37,792 nucleotides of DNA from JAZSQT01 sp045538075 (GCA_045538075.1 JAZSQT010000102.1:1-37792); one strand, 5' to 3'; positions 8,210-14,670 are shown, counted from the first letter of the stretch. Notes: generated by a model not told the origin, from the letters alone. Made by a program: numbers and translations.

Positions 8210-8551
8210 ATGAAACAATTATCTATGAAAGATTTAAACAAAGCTAACCCACTTGAAAAAACATTTGAAGCAAAAATGGTTAAGAAAATAAAACAAATGT
8301 TTCCTGACTGCTACGAGATACCTAAACCTATGATGCCTAGCAGTCGTGGAACACCTGATAGAATGTTTGTAATAAACGGTAAGTTTATAGCAATAGAAAC
8401 AAAGAGGGCAAAGAACTCTAAAACTGCTAAAGCACAGTTTGATAGAATGGACAGCATAAATAAAGCAGGTGGGCATTGTTGCATTGCTAAAGACTGGGAA
8501 ACGGTTGAAAACTTACTAATTGACGCAGAATTATTATTTACGCCAAATTAA
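8210..8551 (+). CDS. VRR-NUC domain nuclease
   Basis: The 113-aa protein is a single VRR-NUC (PD-(D/E)XK-like) domain. Visible catalytic elements are GTPD (residues 47-50), the strand KFIAIETKR with E63 and K65, and a conserved early helix with E17/E20. This family in phages processes branched or free-end DNA, and it is normally encoded beside the SNF2 helicase and DUF927 proteins, as here. AAGGAGGAAAT gives a strong ribosome binding site. The gene starts ten bases beyond the iteron array, so its expression could be affected by proteins bound there. Confidence 0.92.
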   Translation: MKQLSMKDLNKANPLEKTFEAKMVKKIKQMFPDCYEIPKPMMPSSRGTPDRMFVINGKFIAIETKRAKNSKTAKAQFDRMDSINKAGGHCCIAKDWETVENLLIDAELLFTPN

Positions 8552-8579
8552 AAAAAAATAAGCCCGTTTTAAGGGCTTA
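8550..8579 (-). terminator. Minus-oriented intrinsic terminator between plus-strand genes
   Basis: TAAGCCC (8559-8565) and GGGCTTA (8573-8579) form a 7-bp stem with a 7-base loop. On the minus strand the hairpin is followed by nine T residues (8558-8550), the canonical intrinsic-terminator form. On the plus strand, the direction of the neighbouring genes, there is no T-tract after the hairpin, so it should be weak there. Confidence 0.6.
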
Positions 8580-8617
8580 GCATAGAATTGGGAAAAGTAT
8601 CAAACTTCATTCTATGC
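8580..8617 (+). other. 9-bp inverted repeat (possible mRNA hairpin or operator)
   Basis: GCATAGAAT (8580-8588) and ATTCTATGC (8609-8617) are a perfect inverted repeat separated by 20 bases. It abuts the terminator hairpin and lies just upstream of an AT-rich TATAAT (8628-8633) and the ribosome binding site of the next gene. A regulator-binding operator or a 5' RNA structure are both possible; the -35 region for the TATAAT is poor (TTCATT at 8606-8611, 16-bp spacing). Confidence 0.45.
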
Positions 8618-8669
8618 AAATATATATTATAATAATAAAAATAAAAATACAACAAAAAAGGAGAATATT

Positions 8670-8921
8670 ATGGTTTATACTTGTTCAAAATGTCACAATA
8701 CTACAATGAAACTTGCCAACTTTAATGGCGAACTTCTTTGTAATGATTGTCTGCAAAGAGAACTCTCAAAAGAAAAACCTGAAAACCTTAATGAAAGATT
8801 GCTAAAGGTTGAGGCGTATGTAAATGTATTAACAGCGAGTGTTGACGCATTAAACAGAAACCTAGATAAACTTAAAAATGATATAAGGAAACTTGTTCCA
8901 AAGAACGGAGGTAAAAAATAA
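8670..8921 (+). CDS. Small zinc-ribbon coiled-coil protein
   Basis: The 83-aa protein has an N-terminal zinc ribbon (CSKC at residues 5-8 and CNDC at about 25-28) followed by a helical C-terminal half with heptad character (LLKVEAYVNVLTASVDALNRNLDKLKNDIRKL). AAAGGAG precedes the ATG. It starts a sub-cluster of small cysteine-rich proteins in the distal early region. Function unknown; protein-protein or nucleic-acid binding is inferred. Confidence 0.7.
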   Translation: MVYTCSKCHNTTMKLANFNGELLCNDCLQRELSKEKPENLNERLLKVEAYVNVLTASVDALNRNLDKLKNDIRKLVPKNGGKK

Positions 8922-9175
8922 TGAAGAAAGATTTTTGTGATATATGTGGCAAAGAAGTAACACCAAGAGAGTTTGTGGTTGACCTAAATATAACCGACAA
9001 AGAAGGTTTTATGGTAGGCTTTACAAGCGACACATTCTACCATACAGACATTGACATTTGCGAAGAGTGTGCAACTAAACTTGGTTTAATGGACACAGAT
9101 GACAGGGTTACAAATCTTCGTAAAGCAGTTGTCGCAGGGTTAATACTTTCAAAAGAAATAAAAGAAGGTAAGTAA
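8921..9175 (+). CDS. Small zinc-binding protein
   Basis: The 84-aa protein contains CDIC (residues 6-9) and CEEC (about 51-54), a typical rubredoxin-like or treble-clef zinc site, around a beta-rich middle (VVDLNITDKEGFMVGFTSDTFYHTDIDI). It overlaps the TAA of the preceding gene by one base. I see no catalytic motif; similar short zinc proteins are frequent in phage early regions without an assigned role. Confidence 0.7.
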   Translation: MKKDFCDICGKEVTPREFVVDLNITDKEGFMVGFTSDTFYHTDIDICEECATKLGLMDTDDRVTNLRKAVVAGLILSKEIKEGK

Positions 9176-9176
9176 A

Positions 9177-9419
9177 ATGACGCACGGTGAGTTCCTTATG
9201 ATGAAAATAAAAACAAAAAACTTGCAAGATAAGATAGACCAACTTGAGGCAAACCAAAACCAAAAAGCAATAGAGTGCTTGAAAGAACTTAAAGCCTTTA
9301 TAGAAAAAAATGAAAGTCCGAGTTTTGCTCAAAGTTTAAGTGGCTATTGGTTTATAAGTTCTAAAAAGTTATTTGAATATGTTGACAACAAAATAAAAGA
9401 ATTGGAGAAACTAAGATGA
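9177..9419 (+). CDS. Small hypothetical protein
   Basis: The 80-aa protein is mostly charged helix (KIKTKNLQDKIDQLEANQNQKAIECLKELKAFIEKN), then a short segment SLSGYWFISSKKLFEYVDNKIKEL. It begins one base after the previous stop and its ATGA end overlaps the next start, showing translational coupling. No family is recognised. Confidence 0.6.
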   Translation: MTHGEFLMMKIKTKNLQDKIDQLEANQNQKAIECLKELKAFIEKNESPSFAQSLSGYWFISSKKLFEYVDNKIKELEKLR

Positions 9420-9637
9420 GTTTAAGTGAGTTTGCTAATTTATATTATGATAGAGGGTGGGTTTGTCCAAAATGTAACTCTGTTATGGCACCAAGACAAA
9501 TGTATTGTGTTTTCTGTAATGTTAATAGAAGAGGGACATTAACATCGTCTGAGATATTTGAAAGTATTGAAACGCTTGATAATGGTCGTGTTTTGTTAAA
9601 AAGAGACGGTGACAAAGATGATGATGAACATAAATAA
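9416..9637 (+). CDS. Small zinc-ribbon protein
   Basis: The 73-aa protein has a clear zinc ribbon (CPKC at residues 17-20 and CVFC at 32-35) and an acidic C-terminal tail (DGDKDDDEHK). It starts in an ATGA overlap with the previous gene, and its last bases overlap the start of the AP2-domain gene. It may be an adaptor or transcription-modulating protein; no specific function can be assigned. Confidence 0.65.
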   Translation: MSLSEFANLYYDRGWVCPKCNSVMAPRQMYCVFCNVNRRGTLTSSEIFESIETLDNGRVLLKRDGDKDDDEHK

Positions 9638-9803
9638 CAAGACAGGTTGCACTGGCGTTTGGTTCAACAAGTCGCAAAATAGATACAGGGCAACAATAAG
9701 AATAGATGGCAAGGTTTTCTACTTGGGAACATTTAAAGAACTTGACGATGCTATTAAATGTAGAAAAGATGCAGAGAAGAAATATTTAAAAGGAAAAGTA
9801 TAA
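9618..9803 (+). CDS. Stand-alone AP2-domain DNA-binding protein
   Basis: The roughly 61-aa protein is essentially one AP2/ERF-type domain: TGCTGVWFNKSQNRYRATI, then IDGKVFYLGTFKELDDAIKCRKDAEKKYLKG. This three-strand plus helix pattern is the one fused to HNH homing endonucleases in phages, but no nuclease is attached here. Three consecutive ATG codons (9618, 9621, 9624) could serve as start, and a GTG at 9609 is also in frame. It overlaps the previous gene by 20 bases. It probably binds DNA sequence-specifically; its target is unknown. Confidence 0.75.
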   Translation: MMMNINNKTGCTGVWFNKSQNRYRATIRIDGKVFYLGTFKELDDAIKCRKDAEKKYLKGKV

Positions 9804-10792
9804 TGGAAAAAAAATATCCAAATTTAGCAACTGTTGATGCAATGTCAAAGTGTGAGCAAGTGTTTGGACAAAGCACGAATGTTCTTATAAGTATATCTGG
9901 TGGAGCAGATAGTGATGTTATGCTTGACCTTATTTATAGACAAAACAAAGACAAATATTTTAAGTGCAATATACACTATGTTTTCTTTGACACTGGAATA
10001 GAGATGAAAGCAACAAAGGAACATCTTGATTTTCTTGAAAACAAATACAATATTAAAATAGAAAGAGTTAGAGCAAAAACCCCAGTGCCACTTGGTTGTA
10101 AAAAAAATGGATTGCCATTTTTAAATAAAGATGTTAGCAAAAGGATAAAAGCTTTACAAAACAACAATTTTGACTTTGCTAATGATGGGAATAAAACATA
10201 TGAAGAACTTATTAAAAAGTATCCTAGGTGCAAGTCGTCTCTTGATTGGTGGTGCAACAAAAAACCAGTTGGTGGAACTAAAATGTATAATATAAATAAA
10301 TATTTTATGTTAAAAGAGTTTATGGTTGCAAATCCACCTACATTTATTATAAGTGACCAATGTTGCTACGGTGCAAAGAAGAGCACATCTCATTTATACG
10401 AAAAGTATAACCTTATAGATTTAAGATGTGTTGGGTTAAGAAGGGCAGAAGGTGGAGCAAGGCAATTAGCAATAAAAGGTTGTTTTTCTGAAAAGAAAGA
10501 TAAAACAAGTATTTATAGACCAATATTTTGGTTTACAGATAAAGATAAAAAAGAGTATGAAGAATTTTACAACATAGTTCATAGTAAATGTTATACTGAA
10601 TATGGTTTTAAGAGAACTGGTTGTTGTGGTTGTCCGTTTAACAGTAAATTTGAAGAAGAGCTTGAAATTATAAAAGAACACGAACCTATGCTCAATTTGG
10701 CAGTTAATAACATTTTCGGCAAAAGCTATGAATATACTCTAGCTTATAGGAAGTTTAAAAAAGAACAGAGATTGTTGAGGAAACAGAGATGA
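9803..10792 (+). CDS. PP-loop ATPase, PAPS-reductase/DndC-like
   Basis: The 329-aa protein has the PP-loop motif SGGADSD (residues 32-38), the HYVFFDTGIEMKATKEHLDFL segment typical of PAPS reductases, the GLRRAEGGAR motif (211-220) in place of the family's GxRxxES, and cysteines C187-C188 and C274/C275/C277 (RTGCCGCPF) that could bind an iron-sulfur cluster. PAPS-reductase family members activate sulfur or adenylate substrates; phage copies have no agreed function. Possibilities include nucleic-acid sulfur modification, tRNA thiolation, or sulfur assimilation. No dnd or other sulfur-modification partner gene is present here. Confidence 0.8.
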   Translation: MEKKYPNLATVDAMSKCEQVFGQSTNVLISISGGADSDVMLDLIYRQNKDKYFKCNIHYVFFDTGIEMKATKEHLDFLENKYNIKIERVRAKTPVPLGCKKNGLPFLNKDVSKRIKALQNNNFDFANDGNKTYEELIKKYPRCKSSLDWWCNKKPVGGTKMYNINKYFMLKEFMVANPPTFIISDQCCYGAKKSTSHLYEKYNLIDLRCVGLRRAEGGARQLAIKGCFSEKKDKTSIYRPIFWFTDKDKKEYEEFYNIVHSKCYTEYGFKRTGCCGCPFNSKFEEELEIIKEHEPMLNLAVNNIFGKSYEYTLAYRKFKKEQRLLRKQR

Positions 10793-11028
10793 AAGATAAG
10801 AAACCGTTTGAAGAAATGCAAAAGGACGAACTTGTCGCAAAGTGTAAAAGGCAACAAGAGAGTTTGAGAATTGCGACAAACAAAATAAAAAGTTTAACAA
10901 GAGAACTTGAAATAGTAAGAACTGTTATAAGCGAAAGAAGATTAAGCCAAAAACTTGTTGCTTGTATGGAAGAAACCTTGTCATATATGCGTGAGGTTGA
11001 ATATTATAAAAAGAAATACGGCGTTTAA
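10789..11028 (+). CDS. Small coiled-coil protein, last early gene
   Basis: The 79-aa protein is almost wholly helical with heptad-like spacing (ELVAKCKRQQESLRIATNKIKSLTRELEIV). It starts in an ATGA overlap with the PP-loop gene, so the two are probably co-translated and may interact. It ends just before the promoter of the non-coding RNA in the convergent gap. No family is recognised. Confidence 0.65.
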   Translation: MKDKKPFEEMQKDELVAKCKRQQESLRIATNKIKSLTRELEIVRTVISERRLSQKLVACMEETLSYMREVEYYKKKYGV

Positions 11029-11029
11029 G

Positions 11030-11058
11030 TTGACCTATTATAAATTTTACGTTATAAT
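11030..11058 (+). promoter_or_regulatory. Near-consensus sigma-70-type promoter of the intergenic RNA
   Basis: TTGACC (11030-11035) and TATAAT (11053-11058) are separated by exactly 17 bases. This is five of six and six of six matches to the housekeeping consensus and the best promoter I see in the window. It points into non-coding sequence that ends at a terminator, not at a gene, and it begins only two bases after the last early gene's stop codon. Confidence 0.8.
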
Positions 11059-11064
11059 AACAAT

Positions 11065-11221
11065 AACGATAAGCAACTGTATCGTAATTCTAGTCTCAAT
11101 TTTGTTTGGTAAAATTGGCTCCATAAATTAAGTGTTAGATTAAAGCATAGCAGTTGCAGTTGGTCCACTAACGGACATAGAAAAAAGAGAGATGTTTCAA
11201 CTGATTTTCATCTCTCTTTTT
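11065..11221 (+). ncRNA. Putative structured small RNA with paired-loop architecture
   Basis: About 155 nt lie between the promoter at 11030 and a terminator at 11181-11221, with no convincing reading frame. Predicted hairpins are ACGATA/TATCGT (11066-11071/11080-11085), CAATTTT/AAAATTG (11097-11103/11111-11117), GTCC/GGAC (11163-11166/11173-11176), and the terminator. The first loop and the terminator loop both contain CAACTG (11074-11079, 11198-11203), and CAGTTGCAGTTG at 11151-11162 offers two complementary copies. This suggests a pseudoknotted RNA. It resembles no RNA family I can name; an antisense or protein-binding phage regulator is possible. Confidence 0.65.
11181..11221. terminator. 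Bidirectional intrinsic terminator at the convergence point
   Basis: An A-tract plus GAGAGATG (11181-11194) pairs with CATCTCTC plus T-tract (11209-11221), giving a stem of about 13 bp and a 14-base loop. T-tracts follow the stem on both strands, so it ends both the small RNA/early transcript and the leftward late transcript whose last gene stops at 11224. Confidence 0.85.
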
Positions 11222-11223
11222 CA

Positions 11224-11589
11224 TTAAACTTTCCACACATTAGTTAATAGTTCTTTTCTACAATCCCATATATCGTAGCAATCCCCTGCTACTATGCAAG
11301 ATAAATGCCCTTTCATTCTCGCCAAATAAATACCAAACGGGTGCTCATCTGCAAACTCTTCAAGCGTCATACCACTACACTCCACTTGTTCAAAGCCAAA
11401 GTAATCATCAAGCAGATGTGTGTAACAGCAAACGTGCAACCTGTCACAGTTTAAGAGTTCTGCACTTTTCCACAGCAACTCATCAACCATTTCATATGGT
11501 AATGTAGTTGCTAATGAAATAGCACGTATGACACAATCTGGCAACGTTTTACCTTCTGGGTTTCTATTGTAGTAAATAAATCTACACAC
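11224..11589 (-). CDS. Possible papain-like cysteine hydrolase, unknown role
   Basis: The 121-aa protein contains PDCVIRAIS (C19), GHLSCIVAGD (H95) and CYDIWDC (D106/D109) in the order Cys-His-Asp, as in papain-fold peptidases and amidases. I recall this pattern (DCVIRAI...FADEHPFGIYLARMKGH...YDIWD) from a family encoded near the end of late operons in Gram-positive phages. It has no signal peptide and is short for an endolysin, but it is the only hydrolase-like candidate seen in the window. It starts at a GTG overlapping the preceding stop, with GGGAG upstream, and is the last gene of the leftward arm. Confidence 0.65.
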   Translation of the reverse strand: MCRFIYYNRNPEGKTLPDCVIRAISLATTLPYEMVDELLWKSAELLNCDRLHVCCYTHLLDDYFGFEQVECSGMTLEEFADEHPFGIYLARMKGHLSCIVAGDCYDIWDCRKELLTNVWKV

Positions 11590-12323
11590 TATTCTCCCTC
11601 AACTATACTCTCATAGTATGCAGAAAGTTTTTCTCCGTATTGTAACTCTGCGTCTTCGTCACATAACCAGTCCTTTGCAAGTTTTAAATAAACTTCCATA
11701 GTTCCAGTTCCAAGTGTCATATGATAGTCAGTGTAAACCATTAAAACAGTAACATAGAACTCTTCAAAACTAAATTTGTCAAATTTAATTCCCATTTCTT
11801 GTGCTTTCTTCTCAACATTTTCTTTTGATAAGAAAACCTTGTCTTTTTCTTCAACTTCCTTTAAGAGTTTCTTTGACCATTCCATTAGTTCTTGTTCGCC
11901 AAGTGCAGACCCATCATAGTAGTCATAGTCCCTATTGTCTCTGCCACGACCTCTGCCACGACCTCTACCACGACCTCTTGCATAGTCACTATACATCATA
12001 GGATAGCCATAATGCCTATCATATTCCCTATCTGATTGATAATCCATACCATCTCTCGCATAGTCTCGTTGGTCATAGTAGTCATAATCATAGTCACTAT
12101 CATATCCTCTATCACCATATCTATCAGCATAGTCCATATCATAGTCTCTGTTATCCCTACTATCCCTATTGTCTCTGCCATCTCTGTTGTCTCTACCGTC
12201 TCTCCCGTCTCTCCCGTCTCTTCTATCACTTGAGACATAGCCACCTCTGCTACCGTAAGGGTTTCTCATATCCCCTCGGTCCATTCTCATAGCCATAAAT
12301 TTTCCTCTACTTCTTCTAGGCAT
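11589..12323 (-). CDS. RDG/RGR-repeat low-complexity protein with conserved C-terminal domain
   Basis: The 244-aa protein has a disordered N-terminal half dominated by repeats: RDG/RDN triplets at about residues 36-60, tyrosine/aspartate-rich runs, then an RGRGRGRGRGR block at about 116-127. The C-terminal ~100 residues (from LGEQELMEWSKKLLKEVEEKDK) look folded and resemble a domain seen repeatedly in Gram-positive phage late regions. The region is rich in short tandem DNA repeats, so length variation between relatives is likely. The location downstream of fibre-type genes suggests a virion-associated or assembly role, which is inference. GGTGG precedes the ATG. Confidence 0.7.
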   Translation of the reverse strand: MPRRSRGKFMAMRMDRGDMRNPYGSRGGYVSSDRRDGRDGRDGRDNRDGRDNRDSRDNRDYDMDYADRYGDRGYDSDYDYDYYDQRDYARDGMDYQSDREYDRHYGYPMMYSDYARGRGRGRGRGRGRDNRDYDYYDGSALGEQELMEWSKKLLKEVEEKDKVFLSKENVEKKAQEMGIKFDKFSFEEFYVTVLMVYTDYHMTLGTGTMEVYLKLAKDWLCDEDAELQYGEKLSAYYESIVEGE

Positions 12324-12324
12324 A

Positions 12325-12810
12325 TTACACCACCTTTACAACATCAAAAGTTACATTAGTAAATGTTGCACCTACACCTGTGTTCTCTAAAGTTAGAGTT
12401 TGTGCAAGTGTGCTGTTGCAACCTAAAACTTCTGCGTTGTTTACTAAGATAAATTTGTCAATAACAAAAGTCCTAAACTCTGTGTCTGGGGTTGTTATTG
12501 TTTCAGTTGAAATTGCTGCAGGAACTGCAATCCCGTTAGAGAATAATTGAACTGTTACATCTCCTGCTTCTGTTCCTGTTCCTATAAGTGTTGCAGTTAC
12601 CTTGTAGATACCATTCCAGTTAAGTGTTACTCCTGTGCTTGTGTTATCAAATACTTTAGTGCCACATCTGTTTTTGCGACAATATCTACGATAAACATCT
12701 CCAAGTGCAATAACGCCATTTTCAAGAACGGTCTGTGTTGCAAGGTCTTGTAACCCTATAAGATAATCATCTTCATTGCTTTCTAAATTGTTGTTATTAA
12801 AACACGCCAT
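12325..12810 (-). CDS. Jelly-roll (BclA/C1q-like) virion surface protein
   Basis: The protein (about 161 aa from the ATG at 12810, chosen because GGAGG lies five bases upstream; an in-frame ATG at 12822 precedes it) has a C-terminal beta-rich domain with LNWNGIYKVTATLIGTG, VTVQLFSNGIAVPAAI, FVIDKFILV and LTLENTG strands. This is the pattern of BclA-C/TNF-like jelly-roll trimers found on phage surfaces. The N-terminus has RRYCRKNRCG cysteines. Likely a trimeric surface or fibre protein; the receptor is unknown. Confidence 0.65.
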   Translation of the reverse strand: MACFNNNNLESNEDDYLIGLQDLATQTVLENGVIALGDVYRRYCRKNRCGTKVFDNTSTGVTLNWNGIYKVTATLIGTGTEAGDVTVQLFSNGIAVPAAISTETITTPDTEFRTFVIDKFILVNNAEVLGCNSTLAQTLTLENTGVGATFTNVTFDVVKVV

Positions 12811-12823
12811 ATTAACCTCCATA

Positions 12824-12857
12824 AAAATAAGGCATAGAGCAAAATACCCTACGCCTT
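12824..12857 (-). terminator. Minus-strand intrinsic terminator
   Basis: On the minus strand AAGGCGTAG (12857-12849) pairs with CTATGCCTT (12837-12829), with one G-U pair and an 11-base loop, followed by ATTTTT. It lies just downstream of the Gly/Asn-rich protein gene and would reduce transcription into the last three late genes. Confidence 0.7.
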
Positions 12858-12914
12858 TTAAATAAATATTCAGGATATTTTAATCTCCTATATTGTGCCG
12901 ATAATTAGTCGGTC

Positions 12915-13685
12915 TTATTGAATTGAACCACAGCCACAGCCATTGTTGTTTGGGCAAGTGAATATTGGTTGACTGCCATAAACAGGTTGTGCAGGGATTG
13001 GGCAAGAACGAAGTTCATTTACAAGACTATTCATAGTTGCCACTTGTCCTTCTCTTAATAGAGCAGTTTGTGCTGTTTGACTTGCTTGTAAGTTAGCCAT
13101 ATTTAACTGCGTTCTCAAATTGTCATTCTCCCTACGTTCTGCATAAAGTTCTTGTTCGCATAATTTGTCAAGAATTGCCTGAATGCCACGAGTTTGATTT
13201 TCAATAATATCTCTTGTGTTTAGTGTTGAGTTGTTTCTAGTAGCACATTCTTCTGTCGCAATAGTGTATTTCAAGTCAGCTGTTGCTAACCTGTTCTCGC
13301 AGCAACAGTTTTGGAAAGTGCTATTTACACCATTGATTGCTTGTAACAATTCAGTTGTTGAGTTGCAGTTTTGAACTTGTGCATTTGCAAAACCATTGCT
13401 TACAGTGGTTTGTAAACTGTCAATGCCATTATTCAAAGCAAGGTTGTCAAAGCCACGATTTGTGTTAGCGTTTACATCATATAAGAAGTTGTTGCCTCCA
13501 CCAAAACCGTTGTTTCCCCAACCATTTCCTGCTAACAAAAGCAATAAGATTATCCAGCCCCAATCTCCACCAAAAGAGTTGTTACCGAAGCCTCCACCAA
13601 ACCCATAGCCATAAGGCATATAAGGGACAGCGATTGTTGAACCGTTGTTGTTGTTCAAAGGTATTTCACCTTCAACATAAGCCAT
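12915..13685 (-). CDS. Glycine/asparagine-rich, cysteine-containing phage protein
   Basis: The 256-aa protein has a Gly/Asn/Phe-rich N-terminal part (residues about 25-70, with GFGGGFGNNSFGG and WGWIILLLLLAGNGWG, a short hydrophobic stretch), a central coiled region with a CCCENR motif, and a cysteine-rich C-terminus (CPNNNGCGCGSIQ). Proteins of this composition recur in late regions of gut Gram-positive phages; I know no demonstrated function. The hydrophobic stretch flanked by glycines could insert in a membrane or act as an aggregation segment. A strong AGGAGG precedes the ATG; the gene is followed by a terminator. Confidence 0.65.
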   Translation of the reverse strand: MAYVEGEIPLNNNNGSTIAVPYMPYGYGFGGGFGNNSFGGDWGWIILLLLLAGNGWGNNGFGGGNNFLYDVNANTNRGFDNLALNNGIDSLQTTVSNGFANAQVQNCNSTTELLQAINGVNSTFQNCCCENRLATADLKYTIATEECATRNNSTLNTRDIIENQTRGIQAILDKLCEQELYAERRENDNLRTQLNMANLQASQTAQTALLREGQVATMNSLVNELRSCPIPAQPVYGSQPIFTCPNNNGCGCGSIQ

Positions 13686-13753
13686 ATTAAATTCCTCCTA
13701 TAAAAATTTTTTATATCATCACTCACATAGTCGACATTTGCTTGTGTTGATAC

Positions 13754-13984
13754 CTAGAACTTAAAACCCCTGTTCCTCATTGCGTTAATCATCTGGTCTA
13801 TATTTATATTGTTTTGCTTTGCGTATTGCCTGACGTATTGTTCTGGCGACAACCCACTTTTCTTTACTTGATTTAATATTGCGTTAAAGTTAGGGTTGCT
13901 ACGCATCACATTTTCCATTATTTGTTGTGGGCTACTGCCATTGCCCATCATTTGCATTAGCATTTGCATTGGATTATTTGCCAT
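13754..13984 (-). CDS. Small Met/Gln/Asn-rich protein
   Basis: The 76-aa protein (ATG at 13984, with AGGTGG five bases upstream; a GTG at 13993 is also in frame) is MANNPMQMLMQMMGNG followed by a helical region (QQIMENVMRSNPNFNAILNQVKKSG), then LSPEQYVRQYAKQNNINIDQMI. It overlaps the small coiled-coil gene upstream. The composition resembles small structural phage proteins. No function recognised. Confidence 0.6.
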   Translation of the reverse strand: MANNPMQMLMQMMGNGSSPQQIMENVMRSNPNFNAILNQVKKSGLSPEQYVRQYAKQNNINIDQMINAMRNRGFKF

Positions 13985-14129
13985 TTTTGCCACCTACGAC
14001 TTTTATCAACAAATCAACCTTTCTTTCTAATGCTTTTATTCTCTTTTCATATTCTGCAAACTTAACTTTAATTTCTTTCTCAAGAGATTTTAAAGTTAGA
14101 ACTTTGCTCTGGTTTATCTGTTCTTCCAT
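13974..14129 (-). CDS. 51-aa coiled-coil protein
   Basis: A short gene of 51 codons starts at ATG 14129 with GGAGGG eight bases upstream and stops at TAA 13974. The protein is helical and basic with heptad character (LKSLEKEIKVKFAEYEKRIKALERKVDLL). It overlaps the end of the preceding gene by 50 bases and the start of the next by 11. The strong ribosome binding site and gap-filling position support it as real; function unknown. Confidence 0.6.
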   Translation of the reverse strand: MEEQINQSKVLTLKSLEKEIKVKFAEYEKRIKALERKVDLLIKVVGGKNGK

Positions 14130-14580
14130 CAATTTTGCCCTCCAAACTTGCTAATTTGTCACTTATCTGCTTGGTTAAAGATTGTATGTCTTCCTTTTTG
14201 ACATACGCAGACATATCTATTTTTGGCTCAGAATTGCCCTTATTTTGCGTGGTAGCAGGTCCACCGACTATTTCATCAAACTTATAATATTTTGCCCTAG
14301 ACTCGCCAATTTGGTCGGTAGATTTAATACATACGACCTTTGCTGTCCTGTCTATTAGCATTTCCTTTGTATTTGGGACAGGGATTACATACCCGTCCAT
14401 TTCTTTTTCGTTTAAATATCTAATGTTGGTAATGGGTATCTCATAGTTCATTTGTTGCACTACTGGTTGCTGAACAACCTGTTGCATAGGTTGTTGTGGC
14501 ACCATTGGTTGTGTATATTGCATATATGGTGCAACATATGAGTTATACCTATTGTTGTTAAAATAACCTGTGTTATACAT
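14080..14580 (-). CDS. Pro/Gln-rich protein with conserved middle domain
   Basis: The 166-aa protein starts with a Tyr/Asn/Gln-rich segment (VPQQPMQQVVQQPVVQQMNYEIP), then a compact domain with NIRYLNEKEMDGYVIPVPNTKEMLIDRTAKVVCIKS, and a C-terminal helical region ending in a polar tail. The middle resembles a small domain frequent in late genes of Gram-positive phages, but I know no function. It is preceded by AAGGGGGAA and, upstream, by a long leader hairpin, and lies beyond a terminator, so it may begin its own transcript. Confidence 0.65.
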   Translation of the reverse strand: MYNTGYFNNNRYNSYVAPYMQYTQPMVPQQPMQQVVQQPVVQQMNYEIPITNIRYLNEKEMDGYVIPVPNTKEMLIDRTAKVVCIKSTDQIGESRAKYYKFDEIVGGPATTQNKGNSEPKIDMSAYVKKEDIQSLTKQISDKLASLEGKIDGRTDKPEQSSNFKIS

Positions 14581-14606
14581 TTTTATTCCCCCTTATCTTG
14601 TTAGAG

Positions 14607-14649
14607 GCGTGAGGTGGCTAAAACAGGGAAATTAGCCAAGCCTCCACGC
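14607..14649 (-). promoter_or_regulatory. Long 5'-leader hairpin before the Pro/Gln-rich protein gene
   Basis: On the minus strand GCGTGGAGG-CT-TGGCTAA pairs with TTAGCCA-CCTCACGC: a 7-bp stem and an 8-bp stem separated by a two-base internal loop, with a single-base bulge and a 10-base apical loop. It lies 27 bases before the start codon and downstream of the terminator at 14671-14703. It could stabilise the mRNA 5' end or control translation. Confidence 0.55.
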
Positions 14650-14670
14650 ATCAACACGGGAATTTAAGCA

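Noticed and set aside
9803..10792. Reading the PP-loop gene as part of a DNA phosphorothioation (Dnd) system
   Set aside because: No DndA, B, D or E homologue is visible anywhere in the window, so only the broad PAPS-reductase-like call is supported.
11996..12244. Open frames on both strands across the RDG/RGR repeat region
   Set aside because: Repeated codons keep several frames open by chance; only the minus-strand frame of the 244-aa protein has a ribosome site and fits the gene order.
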